From assembly GCA_000613065.1 (NCBI GenBank), contig CBZS010000028.1, positions 1 through 35,637 of the forward strand: a stretch of 35,637 nt of DNA, written 5' to 3'. Numbering within the stretch: position 1 is the stretch's first letter; every line of letters begins with the position of its first letter. Made by a program: the position numbers and the translations under genes. The DNA is from Richelia intracellularis. GTDB lineage: Bacteria; Cyanobacteriota; Cyanobacteriia; Cyanobacteriales; Nostocaceae. Under the pieces are notes generated by a model. The model was not told the DNA's origin and did no database searches. It worked only from the letters and a program-made list of their open reading frames with translations. Of this stretch, positions 1 to 8,878 are shown one piece after another.

Positions 1-359
1 TGCAGGTCTATTTTACTTTTGAGTACGGTAATCAACATAATTCCCAATGCTAAAAAGCCAGAGAAAACCAAAGCCATAGCTGTATCTACTTTGATACGAG
101 ATTGTGATTCAATCCAGGCAATGGCAAAGGTACTTAAAGTACCGGATATAAATGCTCCTAAAAATATATCAATTCCCAGAAAAAAGGCGATTGTTAGTCC
201 CGGTAACACTGCATGGGCAATCACATCACCTAATATTCCCATGCGCTGAACTATCAAGTAGGAACCAACTACAGAACAAAGAATACCCAATAAAATAGCA
301 ATTAAAATTGATTCCCGAATAAAACCAAAACTTAAAGGTTCTAATAGTAATTCGAACAT
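1..359 (-). CDS. znuB: Zinc/manganese ABC transporter permease (ZnuB-like), cut by window edge
   Basis: Reading leftward from an ATG at 357-359, the frame stays open to the window edge (about 119 residues). The product is the N-terminal half of an ABC-3 family (ZnuB/MntB/SitC) inner-membrane permease: an amphipathic start (MFELLLEPLSFGF), a first hydrophobic helix, then the family-typical stretch around GDVIAHAVLPGLTIAFFLG and further membrane segments. Its ATG overlaps the TAA of the upstream ATPase gene by one base, so the two are very likely translationally coupled. With the divergent znuA it would import Zn2+ across the plasma membrane. The C-terminus lies outside the window. An Mn-type permease is not excluded by this gene alone; the zinc call rests on the neighbouring binding protein and Zur-like site. 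Confidence 0.88.
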   Translation of the reverse strand, partial: MFELLLEPLSFGFIRESILIAILLGILCSVVGSYLIVQRMGILGDVIAHAVLPGLTIAFFLGIDIFLGAFISGTLSTFAIAWIESQSRIKVDTAMALVFSGFLALGIMLITVLKSKIDL

Positions 360-1093
360 TACTCTCCTTCTTCTCCTGTTAAAAGTAAAACAGTTCCTCC
401 ATAAGCACGTTTTAAATTGTCAGTCGTAATTACTTGCTTAAAAGAACCATTAGCAATAATTTTTTTATTTAGTAATAATAAAGAATCACATTTAGTTAGA
501 CTCGCACCCAGATCATGGGTTATTACCATCAATATTTTGCCATCTTGTTTGAGTTCATCAAACACATCATACATAACTAATTCCGTAGCTTTATCTACCC
601 CCGAAAATGGCTCATCAAATAAGAATAATTCTGCCTGTTGTGCTAAAGCTCTCGCTAAAAATACCCTCTGTTGTTGTCCTCCAGAAAGTTCACCAATTTG
701 CCGCGAACGCCATTTCAACATCCCCACCCTTTCCAAGGCTGATTTTACAATATGCCGCGATTCCAGGCTAGGCACTCGCCACCATTTTGTATGTATAGTC
801 CTAGCCATCATCACCACGTTCCATACAGTAATTGGATAATCCCAGTCAATCTGGCTCTTCTGGGGTACATAAGCTACGGAACACAGTTGTTTTTTGACCG
901 CACGGGAGCGAAATCTCACTATCCCACTTCCTATAGGTACTAAACCTAATATCGCTTTGACTAAGGTACTTTTTCCCGCTCCATTGGGACCAATCACCCC
1001 TATCATTTCTCCCGGAGAAGCAGATAAACTCACCTTTTCCAAGACTTTTGTCCCACGGTAACTGACATTTAAATCCTCTATTTTTAATACCAT
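359..1093 (-). CDS. znuC: Zinc ABC transporter ATP-binding protein (ZnuC-like)
   Basis: A 244-aa ABC ATPase of the metal-uptake (ABC-3 partner) class, full length for the family. Visible motifs are Walker A GPNGAGKST (residues 35-43), Q-loop in VAYVPQKS, signature LSGGQQQR (about 141-148), Walker B ELFLFDEP followed by the D-loop SGVD, and the switch histidine in VITHDLG. It hydrolyses ATP to drive import through the permease encoded immediately downstream, with which it overlaps by one base. It is transcribed leftward from the short gap shared with znuA, so one regulator site could control both transcripts. No frameshift or missing catalytic residue is seen. Start is the ATG at 1091-1093. 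Confidence 0.93.
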   Translation of the reverse strand: MVLKIEDLNVSYRGTKVLEKVSLSASPGEMIGVIGPNGAGKSTLVKAILGLVPIGSGIVRFRSRAVKKQLCSVAYVPQKSQIDWDYPITVWNVVMMARTIHTKWWRVPSLESRHIVKSALERVGMLKWRSRQIGELSGGQQQRVFLARALAQQAELFLFDEPFSGVDKATELVMYDVFDELKQDGKILMVITHDLGASLTKCDSLLLLNKKIIANGSFKQVITTDNLKRAYGGTVLLLTGEEGE

Positions 1094-1100
1094 AGTGTTA

Positions 1101-1115
1101 TGATAATGATTATTA
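1101..1115. promoter_or_regulatory. Candidate Zur box between znuC and znuA
   Basis: The 46-bp gap between the divergent starts contains TGATAATGATTATTA, an imperfect palindrome around a central G. It differs at two positions from the TGATAATnATTATCA form I recall for cyanobacterial Zur (zinc-responsive Fur-family repressor) sites. Its position between divergent zinc-uptake genes suits repression of both when zinc is sufficient. The match is by eye only. Confidence 0.62.
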
Positions 1116-1139
1116 TTCTCAAGTTATATCGCCAAAGAT

Positions 1140-2183
1140 ATGTCCAGGAATGTACGTTTAAATGCCATTGCCGCATTGATATTAGGGATGGGAGTAATTG
1201 GTTGTGACTCCGCACCAGAATCCAATTCTAACAGTACTACATCTACAAATAATACTGCTATTACAACTAGCGAACGATCATCGGAAAATCTGCCTTTAGT
1301 GGTAGCGACTACTAGTGTATTGTGCGATCTAACCAAACAGATAGCCGGAGACACTGTAAATCTTAAATGCTTAGTAGCTGCGGAAGAAGATCCCCATACT
1401 TACAAACCAAAACCTGGGGATCGTAAAAATATTGAAACAGCTATTCTTATTCTTTATGGTGGGTATGATTTTGAACCCAGTATTATCAAGTTAGTTAAAG
1501 CCAGTAAAACACCGACAAAAGTCGCGGTACATGAGGTAGCGGTACCCAAGCCAATAATTACTGAGGAACATCACCACCATCACCATGGGGAAAGAGGTGA
1601 GAAACATAGTGAAAAGGAGGATAAAGTACCAGACCCCCATGTATGGCATAATCCCGAAAATGGGATAAGCATGGTAAAAGTAATCCGGAGTAATTTAGAA
1701 AGTAAATCTCCCGAAAATGCCGAGTTATACGCTAATAATGCCCAGAAAATTACCCAAGAGTTACAACAAATAGATAGTTGGATCGATAATCAAATTAATA
1801 CAATTCCAGCACAGCAACGCAAGTTAGTAACTACCCATGATGCACTAGGTTATTATGTTCAAGGTTATGGCTTAAAATTCGCTGGTGCATTAGGAGGTTT
1901 GAGTGCAGATGAGCAACCAACTGTTGCAAAAGTAGGTCAATTAGTAAAGGTAATAAAACAGAAAAATGTACCGACAATTTTTGCAGAAAATTATCAGAAT
2001 CCTAAGCTAATTGAAAGGGTTGCTCAAGAGGCTAATGTGAAGATTTCACAAAGAAAACTTTACACTGATAGTCTGGGAGAATCTGGTTCAGGAGCTGACA
2101 CTTATCAAAAAATGTTAATTGCAAATACCCAAACAATTGTTGAAGGGCTAGGTGGTAAGTATACAGGATTTACCAGAAAATAA
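1140..2183 (+). CDS. znuA: Zinc ABC transporter substrate-binding lipoprotein (ZnuA-like)
   Basis: A 347-aa cluster A-I (ZnuA/TroA/PsaA) metal-binding protein. The N-terminus has a short signal segment and a lipobox ending at Cys22 (VIGC), so it is probably a lipoprotein, followed by a Ser/Thr/Asn-rich linker. Candidate metal ligands are His86 (DPHTYKP), His167 (PDPHVWHNP), His233 (TTHDALGY) and Asp310 (YTDSLG). A His-rich flexible loop with six consecutive His (144-149) lies between the first two. Mn-type relatives carry Glu at the third position, so His233 plus the His-loop favours zinc. It is transcribed divergently from znuCB across a Zur-like site. The stop codon (2181-2183) is only three bases from an inserted ISKra4-type end, so the native 3' region is lost. 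Confidence 0.93.
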   Translation: MSRNVRLNAIAALILGMGVIGCDSAPESNSNSTTSTNNTAITTSERSSENLPLVVATTSVLCDLTKQIAGDTVNLKCLVAAEEDPHTYKPKPGDRKNIETAILILYGGYDFEPSIIKLVKASKTPTKVAVHEVAVPKPIITEEHHHHHHGERGEKHSEKEDKVPDPHVWHNPENGISMVKVIRSNLESKSPENAELYANNAQKITQELQQIDSWIDNQINTIPAQQRKLVTTHDALGYYVQGYGLKFAGALGGLSADEQPTVAKVGQLVKVIKQKNVPTIFAENYQNPKLIERVAQEANVKISQRKLYTDSLGESGSGADTYQKMLIANTQTIVEGLGGKYTGFTRK

Positions 2184-2186
2184 TTT

Positions 2187-2498
2187 GAGTGCGACTCTTT
2201 TGGTAGTACGGAGTATGATATAAGAAGAATAAATGACAAGTCAACCAGAGTAGTATTCACAGTCAAAAATATACTTGATGAAATTGGTTTGTAAAAAGTG
2301 AAAAAACAAGAACAGTTCCAGACCCTATGCAAGCATCTACATCAAATCAAGGTATGTTTTGGTCACAAGCACGAGAACTATTTGAACAGATAGTTAGTTG
2401 GTTAGACTCAGACAGCATTTGTGGGTTAGAACACTCCCAGATAGGGAGTAAGTTACTTGAGAATAGATACGAACTACTGAGACGGTTGTTACCTGAGT
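2187..2498 (+). mobile_element. ISKra4-type IS, left-end fragment
   Basis: The fragment opens with the terminal repeat GAGTGCGACTCTTTT, continues through a leader of about 140 bp, and then encodes the N-terminus of an ISKra4-type transposase (MQASTSNQGMFWSQ..., from 2327), including the conserved LEHSQIGSKLLENRYELLRRLLPEF region. It stops abruptly at 2498, where an IS5-type element starts. Similar heads occur at 18760-19039, 25550-25831 and 34072-34289, and the leader alone recurs inverted at 3390-3503. Family assignment comes from recognising both this head and the C-terminal part at 24748-25148. Confidence 0.75.
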
Positions 2499-3384
2499 TT
2501 ATCCGACTAATAGCAGCAAGTTATAATATGCGTTTTGAGTAAAAGCGGTTATATCATCTGATGGTTGGAGGTTTTGAAGGACTGAATAATTTGGAGTGGT
2601 CTTTGTTTGAGGATATTTTTCCGAAAGCCCCAGAGAAACGCGAACGAGGAATGCCACATTCTTCATTTCGTTCTGTACTCAATACCTTACTGTATATATT
2701 GATAACAGGGTGTCGTTGGTGTGACGTTCCAAAAGGAGAAATATGGGCATCAAAGAGCTCTGCACGTCGATGGATCAAACGTTGCCACTTCGACGGGACG
2801 TTAAAGGCTTTACAACCACGAATATTGGGGATTGGACAAAACAAAGGGTTAATCAAGTGGAATTATTGCGCGGTAGACGGCTATTTTTCCCCCTGGAAAG
2901 GGCGGTGGTGATGGTGTTGATTACGGTGGAAAAGGAAAGGGTATTTTAATACACACTCTTACTGAAGGCTGAGGAATGCCTTTATCCAATCGCACCACAC
3001 CTGGCAATGGAAGTGAAACAGATCAGGTGATACCACTTTTAGACAGTGTAAAGGTTAAGACCAACAAACGCGGTAGACCCCATAAACCGCTGAAAGTGCT
3101 TGCTGCTAGCAAAGCTTACGATTCTAAGGATAAGCGGGCTGCTTTACTTAGACGTGGTATTAAGCCGCAATGGCCCAAGCGGGTTTGGAAGACAAATAAC
3201 AACAAGGGCAGACCCATTAAAATTTCCGTTCCACGTTTTCAACAAGAACGTTGTTTCCCATGGGTTCAAAAAAAATATCGTCGTCTTGTTGACAGATGGG
3301 AAAGAATTTCAGCTTGTTTTGATGCTTTTTTGTCTCTTGCAACAATACCATATTTGGATTAACAAAATTATATTAGTGGGATAT
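2499..3384 (+). mobile_element. IS5-family element (IS427-like), copy A, about 886 bp
   Basis: Bounded by decayed copies of the CTATCCCACTAATA terminal repeat that is clear at 33027 and 30893. It has the same architecture and nearly the same length (about 889 bp) as copies B (27385-30893, split) and C (33027-33915). It carries two transposase reading frames separated by a shift at a T5C5 run. It sits exactly where the ISKra4-type head at 2187-2498 ends, so it interrupted that element. Confidence 0.85.
2561..3362 (+). pseudogene. IS5-family transposase, two frames, decayed
   Basis: Frame 1 (2561-2911) gives the N-terminal part, with LEWSLFEDIFPKAPEKRERG, TGCRWCDVPKGEIWASKSSA and AVDGYFSPW. 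Frame 2 (from about 2895, main open part 2976-3362) gives the DDE-domain remainder, with NRTTPGNG, VIPLLDSVKVKT, KAYDSKDKRAALLRRGIKPQ and the C-terminal WERISACFDAFLSLATI. Frames join at 2884-2893 (TTTTTCCCCC), a break also present in the other two copies, so it may be programmed. Here frame 2 also has a stop just before MPLSNRT, so this copy is probably dead. Confidence 0.8.
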
Positions 3385-3389
3385 ATTTA

Positions 3390-3503
3390 AGACTTTTTAC
3401 AAGGCAATTCCATCAAGTACATTTTTGGCTATCAATACTACTCTGGTTGACTTGTCATTTATTATTCTTATATCATACTCCGTACTATCAAAAGAGTCGC
3501 ACC
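3390..3503 (-). mobile_element. ISKra4-type IS leader, inverted fragment
   Basis: The reverse complement of this stretch matches the first 110 bp or so of the ISKra4-type head at 2187, from terminal GGTGCGACTCTTTTG to the TTGTAAAAAGT leader. It breaks off right beside the IS5-type right end. With the head at 2187 it gives an inverted pair of ISKra4 ends flanking the IS5 element. Confidence 0.75.
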
Positions 3504-3555
3504 GAATTAATTTATCCTAAATCTGGCTCATCCAAGTGTTTTTTGCTCACTTGTG

Positions 3556-4781
3556 AGAAATCCGGGGTCAATATCCTTCCTATAATTATGTAGATGAATT
3601 GCGTAGCCAACTTAACCAAGCACTACGTCGTTACCCTGGTTCATCCTTAGTAATTAACATCCCTGGAACTGAGGAAGGGGGAGATCCCATTGCAGTGGAG
3701 TTAAAAGGTAAGCATATGAATGAGCTACGCAAGATTTCTGCACAAGTACAATTAGCATTACGACTAATTCCAGGAAGAGAAGATGTCCGCGATGGTTTGG
3801 GAGATGTGCGCTACGATGTCAAACTCCAATCTCGCAGGGAAGCCATGGATGTTTATGGCATTAGTCAAGATCATTTAGCATTGCAGGGACGCTACATCAT
3901 GACAGATAACGATATCGGTGATTATGCCATTGGTAAAGGAGAAGAAGACTTAGAAATTCGTTTAAGTACTGTTTTCCCATCCCGTCAAGGTTCCGTGGGA
4001 GGTCCCATCCGTGCTGATGAATTAAGGATGATTCAGTTATTCTCCTCAGAGCAGGGGGTAATTTCTGGACGTTCTGTCCGAAATACAGAAGAAAGTGTAG
4101 GTCCTTTCTCTATTTTATCGATTACCCACACTGGTAAGGAACGTAGCGTTACAGTTTACTCCCAAGCCAAAGGACGCACCACAGGGGAAATTTTGGCAGG
4201 TTTAAAACAAAAATGATAGGAGATGAAGGAAAAATGGTCTGCTGGTTATGATTATAAATTTGCCGGTGATGCTGAAACCCAAAGCTAAACATTTGGTTCG
4301 GCAATTCAGATGTCTTATGTGGCTATTTTCCTAGTCTTCTCTGTCTTGGTATTACAATTTGGGTCTTTTACCCAACCTATCATTATCATGCTTTCCATTC
4401 CCTTCGCCTTTATTGGCACCTTCGGTGGTTTTTCCCTGTTGCAAATACCCCTATCTTTCCCAGCCATGATTGGGATTATTTCCCTAGTAGGTATTGTAGT
4501 GAATGATGCCATTGTCATGGTAGAAACCATGACAATGGCATCGGGAAAATGGAATGAAAGTGCGACAGGCAGCCGCTGGGGGTGCTGCCGACAGATTGCG
4601 CCCCATTTTAACTACCAGTATCGCCACTATTGTGGGTTTAATTCCCTTACCAATTAACGGTCTCGTATGGTTTCCTTTATGTATGGGGATTATCTTCGGG
4701 TTATGTGCTTCTACCTTGATTGCATTGTTAGTACTTCCCTCTCTTTATTTACAACTCACACCCAGTAAAACCGAGGCATAG
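3556..4781 (+). pseudogene. RND (AcrB-type) efflux pump, C-terminal remnant
   Basis: Three successive frames reconstruct the C-terminal part, about 400 residues, of a large resistance-nodulation-division inner-membrane pump. The first piece (about 3556-4216) is periplasmic porter domain (YNYVDELRSQLNQALRRYP ... GDVRYDVKLQSRREAMDVYGIS). After a frame change comes MKEKWSAGYDYKFAGDAETQS, an in-frame stop, then the transmembrane part with VVNDAIVMVETMTM (4310-4540). A third frame (4554-4781) gives VRQAAAGGAADRLRPILTTSIATIVGLIPL and the final helices. The N-terminal 600 or more residues are missing, replaced on the left by the IS cluster at 2187-3503. At least three frame disruptions mean no working pump is made. 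Confidence 0.85.
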
Positions 4782-4853
4782 CCTCATAGAAAAAGTACTT
4801 TAGTAGAGTAAAATTACTTATCAGACACAAGTCATGTAGGCAACATTACGCCA

Positions 4854-5081
4854 ATGAATTTAATTATTTTAGTTGCAGCTTTAATTGTTGCTTCGCTGGT
4901 ATTTACAGCATCATTTAAGTTGGTGAAGACAGTAATCAGTACAGTTATAGCGGTTTTAATTCTTGTGCTAATTTTAATGGTTTTCGGTGTTACTCCCGAA
5001 GATTTAGTGCAGGAATTATCTAACTTACCCCAAATTATTAACAATATGATCACTCAATTCCTTAACATTATTGGGTTTTAA
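4854..5081 (+). CDS. Small two-helix membrane protein, unknown function
   Basis: A 75-aa open frame. The N-terminal 45 residues are almost entirely hydrophobic (MNLIILVAALIVASLVF, then VISTVIAVLILVLILMVFGV), giving two predicted helices, followed by a short polar segment (TPEDLVQELSNLPQIINNMITQFLNIIGF). Composition and clean termination suggest a real gene. No strong Shine-Dalgarno is visible before the ATG. It lies between the RND remnant and an IS1634-type element, with no evident operon partner. I do not recognise a named family. Confidence 0.55.
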   Translation: MNLIILVAALIVASLVFTASFKLVKTVISTVIAVLILVLILMVFGVTPEDLVQELSNLPQIINNMITQFLNIIGF

Positions 5082-5219
5082 CTATAACATTTCATAAAAA
5101 TAAAGTTACTACCTATTTTTCATAAGGCGAAATGATGTAAGATTATTTGATTAATTTAGGAGAAGTTGAAAGCTTAGCATGAATTCATCGCAAACTTTTA
5201 ACTCCTGCATTCTGCCATG

Positions 5220-6929
5220 TAACCCACATTCGGCAGGTGGGAACGCAAAATGTTGTATTTTTTTAGTATGAGTTGTTCCGAATAACAAATCAAAGTACAA
5301 GATATGGAGCACTTAGGCATAGTGGCAGGGATTATTGATGAAATGAGTTTGGTTGATTTGTTCAACCAACTGCTTGGAACTCATACCCAAGAAATAATCA
5401 GCGCAGAGCAAGTGGTCAAAACAATGATTATCAATGGCTTAGGCTTTATCAGTGCACCACTATATTTATTTGAGAAGTTCTTTTAAGGGATTGCAACGGA
5501 ACATTTATTGGCAGAGGAAATACAAGCAGAACATTTGAACGATGAACCCTTGGGCAGAGTCTTAGACAAACTATATGATCCAGGATTAACGGAAATTTTT
5601 ATCCAAGTCGCACTATCAGCAACAGATAGATTTGGAGTGAAAATGGACAGCTTCCACTTGGATTCAAGTTGATTTCATGTACATGGCGATTATGGAACTG
5701 GTACTGATGATGAAGCATCAGCACAATCAGAATTAATTACAATTACATATGGTTATTCTAGAGACCACCGACCAGATTTGAAACAATTTATCCTTGACTT
5801 GATGTGGAGTGGTGATGGAGAGATTCCTTTATATTTAAGAGTTGCACATGGTCATGAAGTCGATTCTGCCATGTTTGGAACACTTATGGCAGATTTACAG
5901 AAACAATGACAAGGCAAATTGATGCTTTATTTGTTGCAGATGCAGCCCTCTACACTGAAGACAATTTGCAGATGATACTCTAATTAAGATGGGTATTTCG
6001 AGTTCCTGCAACCCTAACTGCCGCAACATAACTATTAGAAAAGAAGAGTATTGATGCATTTGTACCAAGTCAAATCCCAGGATATCGTATTGCCCCCTGT
6101 TGTAATGATTCTGGTGGTGTGCGACAACGGTGCCTAGTTATAGAAAGTGAAGCCCGTAAACAATCTGACTTAAAACAACTGGGAAAACAAACGTCTGACC
6201 AAAAAATATACCCAGGCACAATCCCAATTACGAAAATTTTGTAAACAGGAATTTGCATGTGCCGAAGATGCATTCAACGCAGGCAAATTACTTGAGAGTC
6301 AGTTGCCATTTCATCAACTTGCATGCAATTATTGAAGTTATTGAAGATGGGCAACACCGGGGACGTGGTAGACCTCGCAAGGATTCTCAACCTACCCTAA
6401 TTTCCCATATTCAAGCGGAAATTGTACCCAAATAAACTGCAATTACCATTGCCACAGAAAATTGGTGGCAGGTTTATTCTTGCCACCAATGTTCTTGATG
6501 CCGACAAACTTAGCAACGAAGATGTTTTACGTGAATATAAGGCAGAACAATCTACAGAACGTGGTTTTCGGTTTCTCAAATACCCATTGTTTTTTACTTC
6601 CACTGTGTTTCTAAATTAAAGGAAAAGAGTGGCGGCTTTGGCAATGGTTATGGGTTTGTGTTTGCTAGTTTACAGCCAAGGTCACAGGGCATTACGCCAA
6701 TCTCTAAAACGAGGCTCCCAAACAATTCAAAATCAGTTAGGTAAACCAGCTGCCACTCTTAGTTTACGTTGGGTGTTTCAATGTTTCATGTCAATTCATT
6801 TATTAACCTTCGGTTCTTTGAAAAAGATTTCCAACCTCAGTGAACAGCGGTGCTGGACTCTACAGCTTTTTGCTGCTCCCTGTCCTAAATATTATCTTCT
6901 TTGCTAACTAACCTGCGGAATCTGGGATA
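5220..6929 (+). mobile_element. IS1634-type element, copy 1 (about 1710 bp)
   Basis: Terminal inverted repeats close to TAACCCACATTCCGCAGGT occur at 5220-5238 and, in reverse, at 6911-6929. The same ends bound copy 2 (27648-30267). The interior encodes one long transposase broken into many frames. No clear target duplication is visible at the flanks. Confidence 0.85.
5304..6907 (+). pseudogene. IS1634-family transposase, multiply frameshifted
   Basis: Starts MEHLGIVAGIIDEMSLVDLFNQLLG and can be followed through several frames: LGRVLDKLYDPGLTEIFIQVALSATDRFGVK; then, after a TGA, HVHGDYGTGTDDEAS and ITYGYSRDHRPDLKQFI (about 5500-5800); FILATNVLDADKLSNEDVLREYKAEQSTERGFRFLK (6470-6590); and AALAMVMGLCLLVYSQGHRALRQSL (6630 on) to the C-terminal KYYLLC. 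This is the IS1634 DDE transposase order at about normal length (560-570 codons), with many indels and stops. Confidence 0.85.
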
Positions 6930-6952
6930 TAAACCTAAAGACACAGTGACAT

Positions 6953-6984
6953 AAAAAAAGTCCCACAACCAAGCAGTTGTGGGA
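6953..6984 (-). terminator. Rho-independent terminator of vipp1
   Basis: Read leftward, the sequence is a GC-rich hairpin (CCCACAAC, 6-nt loop, GTTGTGGG) followed by a run of seven T. It lies about 25 bp beyond the vipp1 stop codon and is the clearest intrinsic terminator in the window. Confidence 0.9.
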
Positions 6985-7008
6985 AAACTGAGCAAAAAGT
7001 ATAAAAAG

Positions 7009-7785
7009 TTACAACTGGTCCAGCTTTTTACGCAGAGCATCCAACTCAGCATCCACAGGTTCTTGGGTTTGGGGAACAGATTGATTATTGGTAGCCTGTT
7101 GGGGGCACTGGGGTTGATTAGTTTCTGTCCCAGGTAAAGACATTTGTGACTTCAAAGCCGCCAACTCATCATCAACATCGCTGCTTTCTAATTGGGCAAA
7201 TTGACTTTCCAAAGCACTACCAGCTAACTCAGTTACAGATTGGGCACGAGCTTCCTGCATCATTACCTTCTCTTCCATCCGCTCAAAAGCTGCCATGGCA
7301 CTGGTATTCATACCCTTAACCATGCTACCCAATTGCTCTTGAGCTTTAGCAGCAGTAATCCGAGCCTTGAGCATTTCTTTCTTAGTTTTAGCCTCAGAAA
7401 TTTTGCTCTCTAGTTGGATTAAATTGCGTTTGAGCCCCTCTACCTGAGCATTTTGTTGCTCTAAGGTTGCCTTGAGAGTTGTTGATGTTTCGCCGAAAGT
7501 TTTTTTGCGTTCTAGAGCTTGTCTGGCAAGATTCTCATCACCTTTTTGCAATGCTAGTTGAGCATTACGTTGCCACTTCTTGACCTCATTAGCAGCATCA
7601 TTGTATTGTTTCTCGGTGCGCTTTTGAGCAGCAATTGCTTGAGCTACACCCTGCCGCAGTTGTACCATATCTTCCTGCATTTCCAGGATAGACTGCTCCA
7701 GTATTTTTTCTGGATCTTCGGCTTTACTTACCAAATCGTTCAGATTAGAACTTACTACTCGTTTAACGCGATCAAATAATCCCAT
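7009..7785 (-). CDS. vipp1: Vipp1/IM30, PspA-family membrane-remodelling protein
   Basis: A 258-aa PspA/IM30 (ESCRT-III-like) protein, almost wholly helical and charged. It begins MGLFDRVKRVVSSNLNDLVSKAEDPEKILEQSI, the amphipathic membrane-binding helix 0 and start of helix 1, and continues through the long coiled-coil hairpin and the conserved AFERMEEKV segment. What marks it as Vipp1 rather than PspA is the C-terminal extension: a Gln/Pro-rich linker and a last helix VDAELDALRKKLDQL. The family protects and shapes thylakoid and plasma membranes. It has its own strong terminator and lies 241 bp downstream of the paralogue at 8027-8737, same strand, so the two are a duplicated pair with room for separate promoters. 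Confidence 0.92.
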   Translation of the reverse strand: MGLFDRVKRVVSSNLNDLVSKAEDPEKILEQSILEMQEDMVQLRQGVAQAIAAQKRTEKQYNDAANEVKKWQRNAQLALQKGDENLARQALERKKTFGETSTTLKATLEQQNAQVEGLKRNLIQLESKISEAKTKKEMLKARITAAKAQEQLGSMVKGMNTSAMAAFERMEEKVMMQEARAQSVTELAGSALESQFAQLESSDVDDELAALKSQMSLPGTETNQPQCPQQATNNQSVPQTQEPVDAELDALRKKLDQL

Positions 7786-8026
7786 AATTTTGGTTTTCCT
7801 GTAATAGATTTACGCGTCTTGTGGACAATTAGCTTTTTTTACAATTTTCATAGCTACTTATTTCAATGTAATCTTTTCAGATTGAAATTGATGTCTGACC
7901 ACAAGCCTTTAGTCTTATTCTTAAGATATGTTGCTAATTCACTAATTGCCCAATTCTATTCTAAAGGGAGACAAGGAGTAACATAGAAGAGGTAAATTCC
8001 ATTTCTCCTGATATACAATTAATTGC

Positions 8027-8737
8027 CTAGCGATAATTATTATCGCTATTGGGTAACTGCTTCGGTTCCGAGTTCTCCACTCCTTTAAGCTGTGCTTTCA
8101 TATTTGCTAGTTCTGCATCAATATCACTACCAGCCTCTAAGGAAGCAAATTTTTGCTTGAGATTATCCGTACCACTTACAGAGATTGCTTCTGTTTGTGA
8201 CTCTAGCTGTAAAACTTTATCCTCCATACGTTCAAAAGCACTCAAGCTACTTGTACCGCTAACCCCATTGAGCATCTCCTCTAGTTTTGCCGAAGTCTCA
8301 GCAGAACGAGCGCGGGCAATATACATATCTTTTTTCGTTTTCATCTCGGAGATTTTCAACTCCAAGGCTCGCATATCCTTTTTCAGCTTTGTCACTACTT
8401 GATTTTGCTCCTCTAACTGTTGTGAAAAGGCGGTGGCGGTTTCTTGGTATCCTTTACGTTTTGTGAGTGCTTCCCTAGCTAATCGTTCATTATCCTGCTG
8501 CATAGCTAATTGGGCGCGGCGATACCATTCTTCGGCGGTAGACTGGGCTTGATTCCCTTGACGTTCAGTGCGTTTTTGATTTGCGATCGCAACTGCAACA
8601 GCTTGACGCAATTGGACTAAGTTTTCCTGCATTTCCATCACAGTTTGCTCCAGAATTTTTTCTGTATCTTCAGCGTTTGACACCAAATTGTTAAAATTTG
8701 CACGAATCGCTCGCAGGATACGGTCAATTAGACCCAT
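8027..8737 (-). CDS. PspA/IM30-family protein, second paralogue
   Basis: A 236-aa PspA-family protein starting MGLIDRILRAIRANFNNLVSNAEDTEKILEQTV. It has the same helical-hairpin layout and AFERMEDKV motif as the neighbouring vipp1 product. It ends after LKGVENSEPKQLPNSDNNYR, without the C-terminal helix that defines Vipp1, so it is closer to a classical PspA in domain content. The likely role is membrane-stress protection at the cytoplasmic face, by family. A GCGATCGC octamer lies inside the gene. The stop codon overlaps a perfect 9-bp inverted repeat (8028-8048). Confidence 0.88.
   Translation of the reverse strand: MGLIDRILRAIRANFNNLVSNAEDTEKILEQTVMEMQENLVQLRQAVAVAIANQKRTERQGNQAQSTAEEWYRRAQLAMQQDNERLAREALTKRKGYQETATAFSQQLEEQNQVVTKLKKDMRALELKISEMKTKKDMYIARARSAETSAKLEEMLNGVSGTSSLSAFERMEDKVLQLESQTEAISVSGTDNLKQKFASLEAGSDIDAELANMKAQLKGVENSEPKQLPNSDNNYR
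8028..8048 (-). terminator. Hairpin overlapping the pspA-like stop codon
   Basis: A perfect inverted repeat (TAGCGATAA, TTA spacer, TTATCGCTA) spans the last codons and stop of the gene. No T-run follows in the leftward direction, so it may stabilise the mRNA 3' end or be a weak terminator rather than a canonical one. Confidence 0.4.
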
Positions 8738-8878
8738 GTCAGACCCTCCATAAAGATTAAATCAGCTATTCAATTTTGGATTTGGACCGTTAAGAAGCAA
8801 ATTACTGATATTTATTTCTCCTTGCCTTCTTTCGCTCTTCAACTCCTCTGACCCTATTATTACCGAAATACTCTTGGA

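Noticed and set aside
417-839. 140-codon frame opposite znuC
   Set aside because: Antisense shadow of a clearly functional ATPase gene.
1555-1620. His-codon-rich stretch as a cloning tag or artefact
   Set aside because: A His-rich loop at this position is a normal feature of ZnuA-type zinc-binding proteins.
8049-8402. 117-codon frame opposite the pspA-like gene
   Set aside because: Antisense shadow; Ser-rich composition follows from the helical charged protein on the other strand.
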